NCBI GenBank assembly: GCA_012270965.1 | Contig: JAAXHJ010000056.1 | Location: forward strand, 1-40,710 | Length of the DNA: 40,710 nt | Reading direction: 5' to 3' | Source: Candidatus Palauibacter poriticola | GTDB lineage: Bacteria; Gemmatimonadota; Gemmatimonadetes; Palauibacterales; Palauibacteraceae | Shown: piece by piece, positions 17,274 to 24,269 of the stretch | Layout of the letters: each line of letters begins with the position of its first letter | How positions within the stretch are numbered: the first letter of the stretch is position 1 | Translations under genes and position numbers: made by a program | The notes under the pieces: generated by a model | What the model was told of the DNA's origin: nothing | The model's input: only the letters and a program-made list of their open reading frames with translations | The model's database searches: none

Positions 17274-17933
17274 TTAGGAAGTGGGTCCTTGCAGTGCGAA
17301 CAGCCGACGGAACCAAGCCACAAAACGTTCTGCCGCTTCGCTATCGTGTCGAAGATACCCGCTCCTGATCGCCGTCCCATACGGTCGGCCGGGCTCTTGC
17401 TGCCACGCGAGCCACCCATGCAGCACGGCCTTACTCGTCTTGGCATCAGAAAACGCCGCACCCAGCTCTTTGGCCTCTTGTGTCGCGTTGCGGGCGTGCG
17501 GAAGCAACGGGTGGGTTTCGTCAACCAGACCTTCTAGGAAATCCTCGAGTTTCCCGGCCTGCTCATTGTCCGGCATCAGCCACACGCCCACACGTGTCCC
17601 GTACTCGCTCGACTCACCCAAGAAGCCTGCCGAATCCAGTCCGGTGACGACGTCCACGCCGACGTTTTGCAATCGGTGAGCTACAGACCTCCAGCGAGCA
17701 CCGATGTCGTCATCGGCATCAAGTACGAAGCCGAGGGTTCGATCCGTACCGGCGCTGACCGCAGCTTCGATGGCTTCGAGGACACCGTCCCTACCACCGG
17801 ACGACTCGATCTGAGGGAAGCCGGGGTCTGTCTTGCTGCTGAGGCCGTGGCGCCAGAGAAGATGGAGGATCGCATGCTTATCATCTCTGCCTTCGACGAA
17901 GACACAGGGCTTGGTCGTCGGAACTGACGTCAC
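17274..17933 (-). CDS. TOPRIM-domain protein (DUF3226-like), partner of the upstream ATPase
   Basis: A 219-residue soluble protein. It opens with CVFVEGRDDKHAILHLL, the TOPRIM glutamate E14, and continues to GFVLDADDD (D72, D74), the TOPRIM DxD metal site. This is the nuclease-type fold found in OLD nucleases and in DUF3226/DUF4435 proteins. The rest contains VGVWLMPDNEQAGKLEDFL and LGAAFSDAKTSKAVLHGWLA, both typical of DUF3226. Its ATG overlaps the ATPase stop codon by four bases, so the two are co-translated. In PARIS the DUF4435 protein AriB is the toxic nuclease held by the ATPase AriA, and a similar effector role is inferred here. The segment is less GC-rich than its neighbours, suggesting transfer. 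No membrane or export signal is visible. Confidence 0.8.
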   Translation of the reverse strand: MTSVPTTKPCVFVEGRDDKHAILHLLWRHGLSSKTDPGFPQIESSGGRDGVLEAIEAAVSAGTDRTLGFVLDADDDIGARWRSVAHRLQNVGVDVVTGLDSAGFLGESSEYGTRVGVWLMPDNEQAGKLEDFLEGLVDETHPLLPHARNATQEAKELGAAFSDAKTSKAVLHGWLAWQQEPGRPYGTAIRSGYLRHDSEAAERFVAWFRRLFALQGPTS

Positions 17934-19030
17934 CGAAGTTCGATCCCGTGCTTCACGGCCGCCCTTATTCGATCCGCGTCAAAGGCCACAGCCCGGGCCA
18001 GCGACCGTTCGATCTTTTGTATCGAAACCTCCTCGGCAAGATCGGGCCGCGACGCCAAGAGCGACGCGAGGCCCCTGACGCAATCGTAGCTGTGTGTGGT
18101 TGCGAATATCTGCGTACGCGACTTTCGCGTCGTCTCAACCACGAGCCGCCACATGTCCTCCATGACGGTCCAATGGAGTCCGGTGTCGATCTCGTCAACG
18201 AGCAGGAAGCCATTCGTCAACTGGGTGAGGGAGAGAGAGATGGCAAGCAGACGACGGCTGCCGTCGCCGTGGCTCCCGAGCGGGACGCGCGGCGTCCCCG
18301 GTTCGAATCCAAGCAGGATGCCGGAGGACGCCTCTCCGTAGCGTCGCGGGGCCGCGAGAAAGTGTATGGACCCGAGATCGGTCTCCAAGATCCGCAACGC
18401 GTCAATCACCTCGGACTCCCGGCCGGCCCGCTGCACGTCATCCCACATTTCGGCGAGGCTGCCCAACCCGGCCGATTCCGTGCTCAAGAAACGGACGAGT
18501 TGGGTCTCCTGGGGGGCGCGGGATGCTGCCCTTAGGAGCACTCGTCGGGTCAAGGTCAGGGATCCATCGGCGTTCACGGGGATGTCGATGGGATCGCGGT
18601 TACTCCCCCCCAGCCGAAGTACAAGGGTTTGCAGGTCGTCCGTGTCGACTTCGAGCAGGTCTTTGGAGTCGCTCTCCTCAGCTGGCCTGATCATTGCCGA
18701 GACATGCCCAAGCCGGTCTTTCGATGAAATGCGAAACTCTGCCCCCACTTGGAGGCGACGGCCAAAAAACTGCTGCGAAACATCGTGTAGCTCGTGCCGT
18801 CGAAGACCGTCGGATCGATCGGTGCCTATCTTCGCGGGAATCTCGCCACGTCGCCGCGTCGACTGCACCAGGACGGTCGGATCCCCTTGGGACGCAAGGA
18901 GGTGAACCGACTCGAGGATCGACGTCTTGCCGGAGTTGTTCCGGCCAACTAGGAGGTTGACCCGCGTCAAATCCCGTATCGCGTAGGACTCGAAGCTGCG
19001 ATATGTCTTCAACAGAAGCTGGCGGATCAT
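17930..19030 (-). CDS. ABC/SMC-like AAA ATPase (AAA_15/AAA_21 type) paired with TOPRIM protein
   Basis: A 366-residue ATPase starting at the ATG at 19030. The N-terminus FKTYRSFE-like pattern (LLLKTYRSFESYAIRDLT) and VNLLVGRNNSGKTSILESVH give the RecF/OLD-style Walker A at 29-36. GSHGDGSRRLLAISLSL at 252-268 stands where the ABC signature belongs, FLLVDEIDTGLHW at 275-287 is Walker B with the catalytic Glu, and FATTHSYDC at 309-317 is the H-switch. The insertion between Walker A and the signature lacks a long coiled coil, so this is an OLD/AriA-type sensor ATPase and not a full SMC. It is followed with a 4-base overlap by the TOPRIM gene. Such pairs act in phage defence (PARIS AriA-AriB, OLD families), and this role is inferred from architecture. 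Confidence 0.82.
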   Translation of the reverse strand: MIRQLLLKTYRSFESYAIRDLTRVNLLVGRNNSGKTSILESVHLLASQGDPTVLVQSTRRRGEIPAKIGTDRSDGLRRHELHDVSQQFFGRRLQVGAEFRISSKDRLGHVSAMIRPAEESDSKDLLEVDTDDLQTLVLRLGGSNRDPIDIPVNADGSLTLTRRVLLRAASRAPQETQLVRFLSTESAGLGSLAEMWDDVQRAGRESEVIDALRILETDLGSIHFLAAPRRYGEASSGILLGFEPGTPRVPLGSHGDGSRRLLAISLSLTQLTNGFLLVDEIDTGLHWTVMEDMWRLVVETTRKSRTQIFATTHSYDCVRGLASLLASRPDLAEEVSIQKIERSLARAVAFDADRIRAAVKHGIELR

Positions 19031-19174
19031 CTCATGGCCTCCTCCGGGCGGCTCTCCACGAGCGGCTCACTCGTGTTGCCGCGTGGTCAGGATGCCGCTG
19101 GAGGCAATGGTTCGCCAGCTCCCGCCATGCGAGCAACCCCATTCCGTCCGGGCCAGTGTGCGACGGGTTCGGGG

Positions 19175-20626
19175 CTACGGGTTGGTGGCGACGGGATCGA
19201 ACGCCTTGAGGACCTCGCGCGTCATGTCCCAGCGGTCGAAGCCCTGTCGGCCGTAGTCCAGCCCGCGACGGACGATGACCACGTCGTGTGACGGGACGAT
19301 GACGACGAACTGGCCTCGGTTGCCGGCGGTGGAGTAGGCGTCGGCAGGCACGTCCGTGCGGTCGTCGGGCACGAGCCAGAACTGGCCGCCGTAGAAGTTG
19401 CCGGTCTCGGACGTGGCGGGAGCGGGCGTGCGCACGAAGTCGATCCACTCCTCGGAGATCAGGCGCTCGTCCTTCCACATCCCGTTCCGCGCGTACAGGA
19501 GTCCGAAGCGGGCCAGATCCCGGGCCGTCGTGTAAATCTGGCTGCTCATGATGAAATCGCCGAAGCGGTCGGTGCTGAGGAGCGTGTTCCGCATCCCGAT
19601 CTTGTCGAGGAGGCGTTCCCGCGGGAACTCGAGGTAGGCCTGCGGGTCGCCGATCGCTTGCTTCATCGCGTACACGCCGAGCAGCGTGTCGTAGTTCTCG
19701 TAGTCCCAGAACGTGCCGGGTTCGCGCATGAGCGAACGGTTGCGCGCCCCCTCCACCGAACTCGCGCCCGCCCAATAGGAGAAGCCGGACCCGGTCGCGT
19801 ACTCCATGCCCCAACTGTCCACGGGATAGAGTCCGCTGGACATGTTGAGCGCGTGACGGAGGGTGATCTCCCGGCGGGGATCGGTGTCTGCGGAGCCCGC
19901 GTTCTCGGGCAGCCAGGCGAAGGGCAGGGGCTCGTCGAGTGCCAGCTTGCCGTCGTCGACGAGCATGCCGATCAGGGTCGAGGCGATGCTCTTCGCGGTC
20001 GACCACGTGCGGGTCTTCGTGAACACGTTGATGCCGGCGGCGTAGCGCTCGTGGATGATCTGCCCGTCGTGGAGGACGATGAGACTGAGCGTCACCTGCT
20101 CGGGGGATTCGCGCTCGAAGGTCCAGTCGGACGCGGCCTGGAGGGCCGCCGGGTCGACGCCGGCCGGAAGAGGACGACTCTCGACCAGATCGCCATCGGG
20201 CCACGCCATCGCCTCGGGGTCGCCGGCCAGCGGCGGCGCGTCCAGGACCGGCAGGTCGTCGATGTCGTCGAAGGTCTGATCCGGCGACATGATCACGCAC
20301 CCGATCCCTTCGCGGAACGCCGCCCTCATGGTCGGGATCGCGCCGCGTTCGCCGATGGCGACGGCCTTCCTCTCCCAGTCGACGGCGTAGTCGCCCCCCT
20401 CGGCCGTTCCGACCGGGTCGGGAAGGTAGGCGAGTTCCTGGTCGAAGACCTGCTTCAGCGTCCGGTTTCCCGTAAACAGACCGTTGCACTGGAGGACGGC
20501 CTGGACGCCGCGCTGGATCATCTCCCGCTGCGGAGCGAAGTAATCGTAGGAGGGCGTCTGCTGGGCAGCGGCGGCTGCCGGTGCGAGGAGGGCGAGTGCG
20601 ATGGCGGCGAACGTGAGGCGTTTCAT
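19175..20626 (-). CDS. Exported serine hydrolase, beta-lactamase/class C fold
   Basis: A periplasmic or secreted protein of 483 residues from the ATG at 20626, with signal peptide KRLTFAAIALALLAPAAAAAQ. The penicillin-binding fold shows the nucleophile in TWSTAKS (S209, K212), the YxN motif in WDYENYD (Y309, N311) and a late AGNRGQF block replacing the KTG/HxG triad. In this broad family (AmpC, EstB, D-aminopeptidases, 6-aminohexanoate-dimer hydrolase) substrates range from peptides to esters and amides. The STAK, GTFWDYENYDTLLG and NRGQ pattern is closer to the NylB-like or esterase branch than to true AmpC, so antibiotic resistance should not be assumed. The first 150 residues before the fold are an extra domain without a match I recognise. 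The upstream region holds a 23-bp direct repeat. Confidence 0.88.
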   Translation of the reverse strand: MKRLTFAAIALALLAPAAAAAQQTPSYDYFAPQREMIQRGVQAVLQCNGLFTGNRTLKQVFDQELAYLPDPVGTAEGGDYAVDWERKAVAIGERGAIPTMRAAFREGIGCVIMSPDQTFDDIDDLPVLDAPPLAGDPEAMAWPDGDLVESRPLPAGVDPAALQAASDWTFERESPEQVTLSLIVLHDGQIIHERYAAGINVFTKTRTWSTAKSIASTLIGMLVDDGKLALDEPLPFAWLPENAGSADTDPRREITLRHALNMSSGLYPVDSWGMEYATGSGFSYWAGASSVEGARNRSLMREPGTFWDYENYDTLLGVYAMKQAIGDPQAYLEFPRERLLDKIGMRNTLLSTDRFGDFIMSSQIYTTARDLARFGLLYARNGMWKDERLISEEWIDFVRTPAPATSETGNFYGGQFWLVPDDRTDVPADAYSTAGNRGQFVVIVPSHDVVIVRRGLDYGRQGFDRWDMTREVLKAFDPVATNP

Positions 20627-20654
20627 GGCTTCCCCCCGGAGTCCGGACGACAGG

Positions 20655-20700
20655 TTGTCGGAACCTTGCCAACATGCTTGCTGGAACCCTGCCAACATGC
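20655..20700. repeat. 23-bp tandem direct repeat upstream of serine hydrolase
   Basis: Two abutting 23-bp units, 20655-20677 and 20678-20700, share GGAACC(T/C)TGCCAACATGC and differ at three positions. They lie 29 bp upstream of the serine hydrolase start (- strand) and before the MarC gene (+ strand), in the place where regulatory sites would be expected. They may be a tandem operator or simply a duplicated segment. Confidence 0.8.
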
Positions 20701-20769
20701 GGGACTCGCGCGTTCCCGGCCACGGGTGCGAAGGTCGCGCCGGTGGGCGGGCGGACGTATCGTGTCCCG

Positions 20770-21387
20770 GTGATCGACCAGATTCTCTACGGCTCCATTG
20801 CGCTCATCGCGCTCACCAACCCGCTGGCCGAGCTGCCCTTCTTCTTCGCCGCGACGGACGGATTCTCGCGTGCGGAACTGCGGCGCGCGGCGGTGAAGGT
20901 CGCCGTTGGAGTTCTCATCGTGCTTACCGTCGCCGCGCTCGCCGGGGCGCGCATCCTGAACCTGTTCGACGTGAGCTTCGCCGCGTTTCGGACGGCCGGC
21001 GGCCTCGTCGTCATCCTCGCCGCGCTCGAAATGCTCCGCGGCGCCCCGTTCGGGATCACCGGCGTACGCCGGGATCCGGGCGAGACGGAGGACCACCTCT
21101 GGGTTCCGCTCGTCATGCCTCTGATCGCGGGGCCGGCGTCGATCACCGCCGTGATCACGCTGGCGCTCGACGAGGCCGGGGCGTTGATCGGCATTCCCGT
21201 CGCCACGCTCATAGCGGTGTGCGTCGCGGCGGTGGGCGTGCTCGGGGCGCTCCTGGCGGCCGGCTTCCTCTCGCGCGTGCTGAGGCGGCGGGCGGTCCGG
21301 ATCCTCGAGCGCTTCTCGGGGCTGATCCTGCTCGCCATCGGCTGTCAGATGTGCCTCAGCGGCATCCGGGAGTTCTTCGTCGGCTGA
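20770..21387 (+). CDS. MarC-family (UPF0056) inner-membrane protein
   Basis: An integral membrane protein of 205 residues if started at the GTG at 20770 (IDQILYGSIALIALTNPLAELPFFFAAT). The frame is open upstream to 20674, but that stretch is not membrane-like and overlaps the tandem repeat. The family signature near the N-terminus (TNPLAELPFF), the central FRTAGGLVVILAALEMLRG and the second-half VPLVMPLIAGPASITAVITLAL are clear. Six transmembrane segments are expected. MarC proteins were once thought to affect multiple antibiotic resistance, but that role was withdrawn and the true function is unknown. It is divergent from the serine hydrolase and converges with the SRPBCC gene. Confidence 0.88.
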   Translation: MIDQILYGSIALIALTNPLAELPFFFAATDGFSRAELRRAAVKVAVGVLIVLTVAALAGARILNLFDVSFAAFRTAGGLVVILAALEMLRGAPFGITGVRRDPGETEDHLWVPLVMPLIAGPASITAVITLALDEAGALIGIPVATLIAVCVAAVGVLGALLAAGFLSRVLRRRAVRILERFSGLILLAIGCQMCLSGIREFFVG

Positions 21388-21418
21388 CGGGAGTCGGCCT
21401 GCGCCATCGCTGTCCCTC

Positions 21419-21475
21419 CCGGCACCAACGCTGTCGGCCGGCACCAACGCTGTCTGCCTACGCCAACGCTAACGG
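21419..21475. repeat. Three 19-bp tandem repeats between convergent genes
   Basis: Units at 21419-21437, 21438-21456 and 21457-21475 share the core C(C/T)(G/A)(C)(A/G)CCAACGCT. Units one and two are nearly identical (CCGGCACCAACGCTGTC) and the third is more divergent. The array occupies the gap between the MarC stop and the SRPBCC stop, and the last unit contains the SRPBCC stop codon. Confidence 0.75.
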
Positions 21476-22008
21476 ACCACGTCCACGGTGATGTCCTCGC
21501 CCAAGTGCGCGCCGAGGTCCGAGAGGAAGAGCGACGCGGTGGCGTGGTGCCCCATGAGGTAGCGGCTTACGAAGCGGAAGAGCGGGCTGTAGACCTCCGC
21601 TTCCTCGGTGATCGTTACGGTCGTTCCGGTGGCGGCAGGTTCAATCTCGTAGATCCAGCGCCCGCCGAAGGGCATGCCCTCCGACAGGATCGTCGTCACG
21701 AGCCGGATCGGGGGCTCGCTCTCCGTCAGCTCCATGGGAAGCGGACCGGTGGCCTCGATCACCACCCAGGCGGGGTTTCCGTCGCGGGCCGGAAGTTCCT
21801 CGATGCGTTCGACGGAAGGGCGCCACTCGGGGTAGGACCGGTAGTCCGCGATGGTCGCGAAGATCTCCTCGGGCGTCGCGGAAAACTCGGCCCTCACGGC
21901 CGCGACATGGTCTTGGGGGAGGGAGAGCCCGACGCCGTAGACGACCGCCAACAGGCTCGCGATGACGACGAGCATGCCGATGATGATGCGTTTCAGCGTG
22001 CGATTCAT
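21469..22008 (-). CDS. SRPBCC-family protein with N-terminal membrane anchor
   Basis: A 179-residue protein from the ATG at 22008. A single hydrophobic helix (LKRIIIGMLVVIASLLAVVYGVGLSL) anchors it. The remainder is a START/Bet v1-like SRPBCC domain (VRAEFSATPEEIFATIADYRSYPEWRPSVERIEEL; then GRWIYEIEPAATGTTVTITEEAEVYSP and a C-terminal amphipathic helix). Such domains bind hydrophobic ligands in a deep pocket. The ligand here is unknown. The start overlaps the stop of the upstream deiminase-fold gene by four bases (ATGA), so the two form an operon. Membrane-anchored polyketide cyclase-like SRPBCC proteins of this shape are common and mostly uncharacterised. Confidence 0.85.
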   Translation of the reverse strand: MNRTLKRIIIGMLVVIASLLAVVYGVGLSLPQDHVAAVRAEFSATPEEIFATIADYRSYPEWRPSVERIEELPARDGNPAWVVIEATGPLPMELTESEPPIRLVTTILSEGMPFGGRWIYEIEPAATGTTVTITEEAEVYSPLFRFVSRYLMGHHATASLFLSDLGAHLGEDITVDVVR

Positions 22009-22931
22009 GGGACGGTTTTCGTTTGAGGAGGTGGATGGTCGCGGTGGATGGGGAGTGTGAGGCAGGTTGGGCCGCCCTCGCACGGGATGCAGAGTGCGTC
22101 GCCGTCGAAGCACGCGACATCGCAGCCTGCGTCTCTCATCAGCCGGACCGTCTCCGGAAATCCGCCGAGGGCAATACATCGGCGTTCGGCCGTCGCGAGG
22201 ACGTTGAGGTTCAAGCCGCCGGAGGCGCGGAACTCACCGTCTCCCGCTGCCAGGAGCTGGATGCCGCGCTCCCGCATCAACTCGCGCAGCGCCACCGGAA
22301 AGAGTCGGGGATAGAACAGCGCCAAGTCCCGGTCGAGCGGGCTCACGAGCGAGAGCAGGTGGAGGCAGGCGGCGCTTCCGTTCCACATCGGCAGATCGAA
22401 GGCGCGGACCTCGATCCCGAGTGGCGCCACAATGGCTTGGATCTGGTCGATGCCCGCCTGGTTGGTGCGGAAGCCGCGCCCCGCCGCGAGCGTGTGTTCG
22501 TCCACCCACAGCAGATCCCCGCCTTCCGCGATTCCCGGAGCTTCGATGGTGCCGATCACCGGCACGCCGAGCCTCCGGTAGAGTGCCTCGTGGCTTGCTG
22601 TCTCGCCTCGCCGCAACGCCTTGCCCGGCCGCAGAAGGATCGCGCCGCGGGGCGTCATGAAGGATGGATCGAAGGGGAAGATCGCGTCGGCGAGTCCGTC
22701 GTCCCCTGCGGCGCCGATCCACTCGATCTCGGCCCGGGAGGCCGCGACGCACTCCGCGAACGCATCGTACTGCCGACGCAGCCGGTCCGGTTCGAGCCGC
22801 CCCGCATAGTGCCAGAGCCCCGGATCGGCCTCCAGCGTTGCCCGGCCCGGCCGGCGCATCGCCACGCGCCGAAGCGGCGCCACCATGCTGGAGAGGCCGA
22901 ACTTCGCTTCGGTGTGCAGTCGCACGTTCAT
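22005..22931 (-). CDS. Arginine deiminase / dimethylarginine dimethylaminohydrolase-like protein
   Basis: A guanidino-group-modifying-enzyme fold protein of 308 residues, started at the ATG at 22931. Diagnostic blocks are SFMTPRGAILLRPGKALRRGE, IEAPGIAEGGDLLWVDEHTL, GRGFRTNQAGIDQI, the catalytic-His region SAACLHLLSLVSPLD (H191) and the C-terminal nucleophile C290 in EGGPTCLTLPIHRD. These match DDAH-type amidinotransferase-superfamily hydrolases, which release citrulline or ammonia from arginine or methylated arginine. The catalytic Cys, His and the Glu/Asp pair are all present, so it should be active. The exact substrate (arginine, methylarginine, or another guanidine) is not determined. It is coupled to the SRPBCC gene by a 4-base overlap, and is divergent from the thioredoxin-like gene across a region with 25-bp repeats. 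Confidence 0.85.
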   Translation of the reverse strand: MNVRLHTEAKFGLSSMVAPLRRVAMRRPGRATLEADPGLWHYAGRLEPDRLRRQYDAFAECVAASRAEIEWIGAAGDDGLADAIFPFDPSFMTPRGAILLRPGKALRRGETASHEALYRRLGVPVIGTIEAPGIAEGGDLLWVDEHTLAAGRGFRTNQAGIDQIQAIVAPLGIEVRAFDLPMWNGSAACLHLLSLVSPLDRDLALFYPRLFPVALRELMRERGIQLLAAGDGEFRASGGLNLNVLATAERRCIALGGFPETVRLMRDAGCDVACFDGDALCIPCEGGPTCLTLPIHRDHPPPQTKTVP

Positions 22932-22980
22932 CTGGCTGAAGCTACGGCGGCACCCGTACCTTCGCCTCGCTGGCGGCGGG

Positions 22981-23055
22981 CGCCGTCGGCATCGCCGACT
23001 CCGGGCGTCATCGGCATCGCCGGACCCGGACGTCGTCGGCATCGCCGGACCCGCC
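22981..23055. repeat. Three 25-bp tandem repeats in the divergent promoter region
   Basis: Units at 22981-23005, 23006-23030 and 23031-23055 each contain TCGGCATCGCCG followed by an (A/G)(A/C)(C)-rich end. Units two and three differ at only a few positions, and the first is more diverged. The array lies between the deiminase-like gene (- strand) and the best start of the thioredoxin-like gene (+ strand). Confidence 0.85.
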
Positions 23056-23091
23056 GCTCCGGCACCGACCGCCGCGCGAGGCATCCCGAGC

Positions 23092-23625
23092 TTGAACCGA
23101 GGACGATTCCAAGGCGCATCGACGTTCTCCGCCTACTTGGAGACGGTCGAGGAGAACCGCGAACTCTGGCACGCGCTGGCCCGCCGCGCGGCGGTGGACG
23201 AGGAGACCCGGCGACGTGCCCGCGCGATCCCCGGCCGGTGGAAGGTGATCGCGCTCACCGAGGACTGGTGCGGAGACGCGATCAACACTCTTCCCGTGTT
23301 CGAGCGCTTGGCGGAGGTCGCCGGGAACATCGAGCTGCGCGTCCTCGTGCGAGACGAGAATCCGGACTTGATGGACGCCCATCTGACGAACGGGACGAGC
23401 CGGTCCATCCCGGTCCTCATCATCTACGACGAGACGTTCCGGGAGCGCGGGTGGTGGGGCCCCCGGCCCGCCCCGATCCAAGAGTGGGTGATGACGGAGG
23501 GGATGAAGCTGGATCCGGCGGACCGGTATCGTGAGGTTCGCCGCTACTACGTGCGGGACAAGGGCCGCACCGCGATGGACGAATTCCTCCGGATTCTGAA
23601 ACGCGCGGCCACCTCCGACGAATGA
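23092..23625 (+). CDS. Thioredoxin-like protein (Thioredoxin_9 type) with single-Cys WCGDA motif
   Basis: A 177-residue cytoplasmic protein if started from the TTG at 23092. The frame is open to 22885, but that part lies over the tandem repeat and has no protein-like character. The core WKVIALTEDWCGDAINTLPVFERLAEVAGNIELRVLVRDENPDLM is a thioredoxin fold of the Thioredoxin_9 group. The active-site position reads WCGDA in place of WCxxC, so only one Cys is available, as is usual for this group. SRSIPVLIIYDE supplies the cis-Pro loop. The C-terminal helix contains RRYYVRDKGRTAMDEFLRIL. Classic disulfide exchange is unlikely; monothiol reductase or peroxide-related roles are possible. Confidence 0.82.
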   Translation: MNRGRFQGASTFSAYLETVEENRELWHALARRAAVDEETRRRARAIPGRWKVIALTEDWCGDAINTLPVFERLAEVAGNIELRVLVRDENPDLMDAHLTNGTSRSIPVLIIYDETFRERGWWGPRPAPIQEWVMTEGMKLDPADRYREVRRYYVRDKGRTAMDEFLRILKRAATSDE

Positions 23626-23936
23626 TCCGGACCCGGTTCCGGGCCCTCCCCCCCCGCACGCATCGCGACCGAGAGGGATTATCGCCTCCTGCATGTTCTC
23701 CGCCCGCCTGCCGCCGCGCGCATCGCGACGGATGCGGGCACGCCCGCCACGAGGAGGAGGAAGCCCCGGAACACCGAGAGTTGACACGTCGTGGGACGGC
23801 ACGTGTACGCTACCGGGTACGGGCCATGGGTGATCGCCGACCTCCTGATCGACCCTCTTGCGACGACCCCCCCGGGGGGATAGCCTGAACGTCAGGGAGG
23901 GCTGGCATCCTTACACTATGGAGCACGCTATGCAGC
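23626..23936. other. 311-bp intergenic region with a possible promoter and a GC palindrome
   Basis: No gene is supported. On the + strand, TTGACA at 23781-23786 resembles a sigma-70 -35 box, with TACGCT at 23806-23811 as a poor -10 candidate at non-optimal spacing. C7 directly followed by G6 at 23867-23879 forms a self-complementary block without a T-run. The region leads into the Cys-rich protein gene. Confidence 0.4.
23781..23811 (+). promoter_or_regulatory. Possible sigma-70-like promoter for the Cys-rich/barrel pair
   Basis: TTGACA matches the -35 consensus exactly. The only -10-like hexamer near it is TACGCT, 19 bases away, which is weak. It would give a leader of about 120 nt before the ATG at 23937. 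It is the only consensus -35 box I noticed in this intergenic stretch. Confidence 0.25.
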
Positions 23937-24269
23937 ATGCGGCGAGCCAAGGCAGGAATCCTCATCCCGTCCTTCGGTCTGGCAATGCCTGCCCCCGCAT
24001 CGTACTCGGGTCACGTTGCGGACGTGCCCTTGGTCGGGGCACGGGTCGTTTGTGCTCAGGAGGGGCCGTGCCTTGACTGTGATGACGAGGAGGATCCACC
24101 CACGATACTCATCCCCGGATATGATCCGGATGCTTGGGGCGGGTGCGGGCTGGCCGGATGGTTGGAGGCGGCGTCAGCCTGCGCTACCTGCGTCGCCCCC
24201 GGCGTTCCCGAACCCGTTCGCGTAGCCGCATGTGCCCGTTGCGCCTACCTTGTAGATCAGTGTTTCTAA
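23937..24269 (+). CDS. Small cysteine-rich protein of unknown function
   Basis: A 110-residue protein that I do not recognise. It is supported by protein-like composition, a GGAG 12 bases upstream and tight overlap with the following gene. The N-terminus (RRAKAGILIPSFGLAMPAPASYSGHVA) is basic then mildly hydrophobic, a possible but weak signal peptide. Nine Cys residues follow, several in pairs (CLDC, CATC, CARC) around an acidic DDEEDPP stretch and ending CAYLVDQCF. This spacing could mean a disulfide-stabilised secreted peptide or a metal-binding knuckle. The stop codon at 24267 overlaps the likely GTG start of the beta-barrel gene by ten bases, so the two products are probably made together. 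Confidence 0.5.
   Translation: MRRAKAGILIPSFGLAMPAPASYSGHVADVPLVGARVVCAQEGPCLDCDDEEDPPTILIPGYDPDAWGGCGLAGWLEAASACATCVAPGVPEPVRVAACARCAYLVDQCF

Noticed and set aside
19175..20626. Antibiotic-resistance beta-lactamase
   Set aside because: The SxxK and YxN motifs only show the general serine-hydrolase fold. The KTG-type motif is replaced and an extra N-terminal domain is present, so resistance is not supported.
22981..23055. CRISPR array
   Set aside because: The units are contiguous with no unique spacers, and no cas genes are present. It is a plain tandem repeat. The same holds for the other arrays.
23867..23879. C7G6 palindrome as an intrinsic terminator
   Set aside because: It has no loop and no following T-run, and lies 240 bp past the nearest upstream stop codon.
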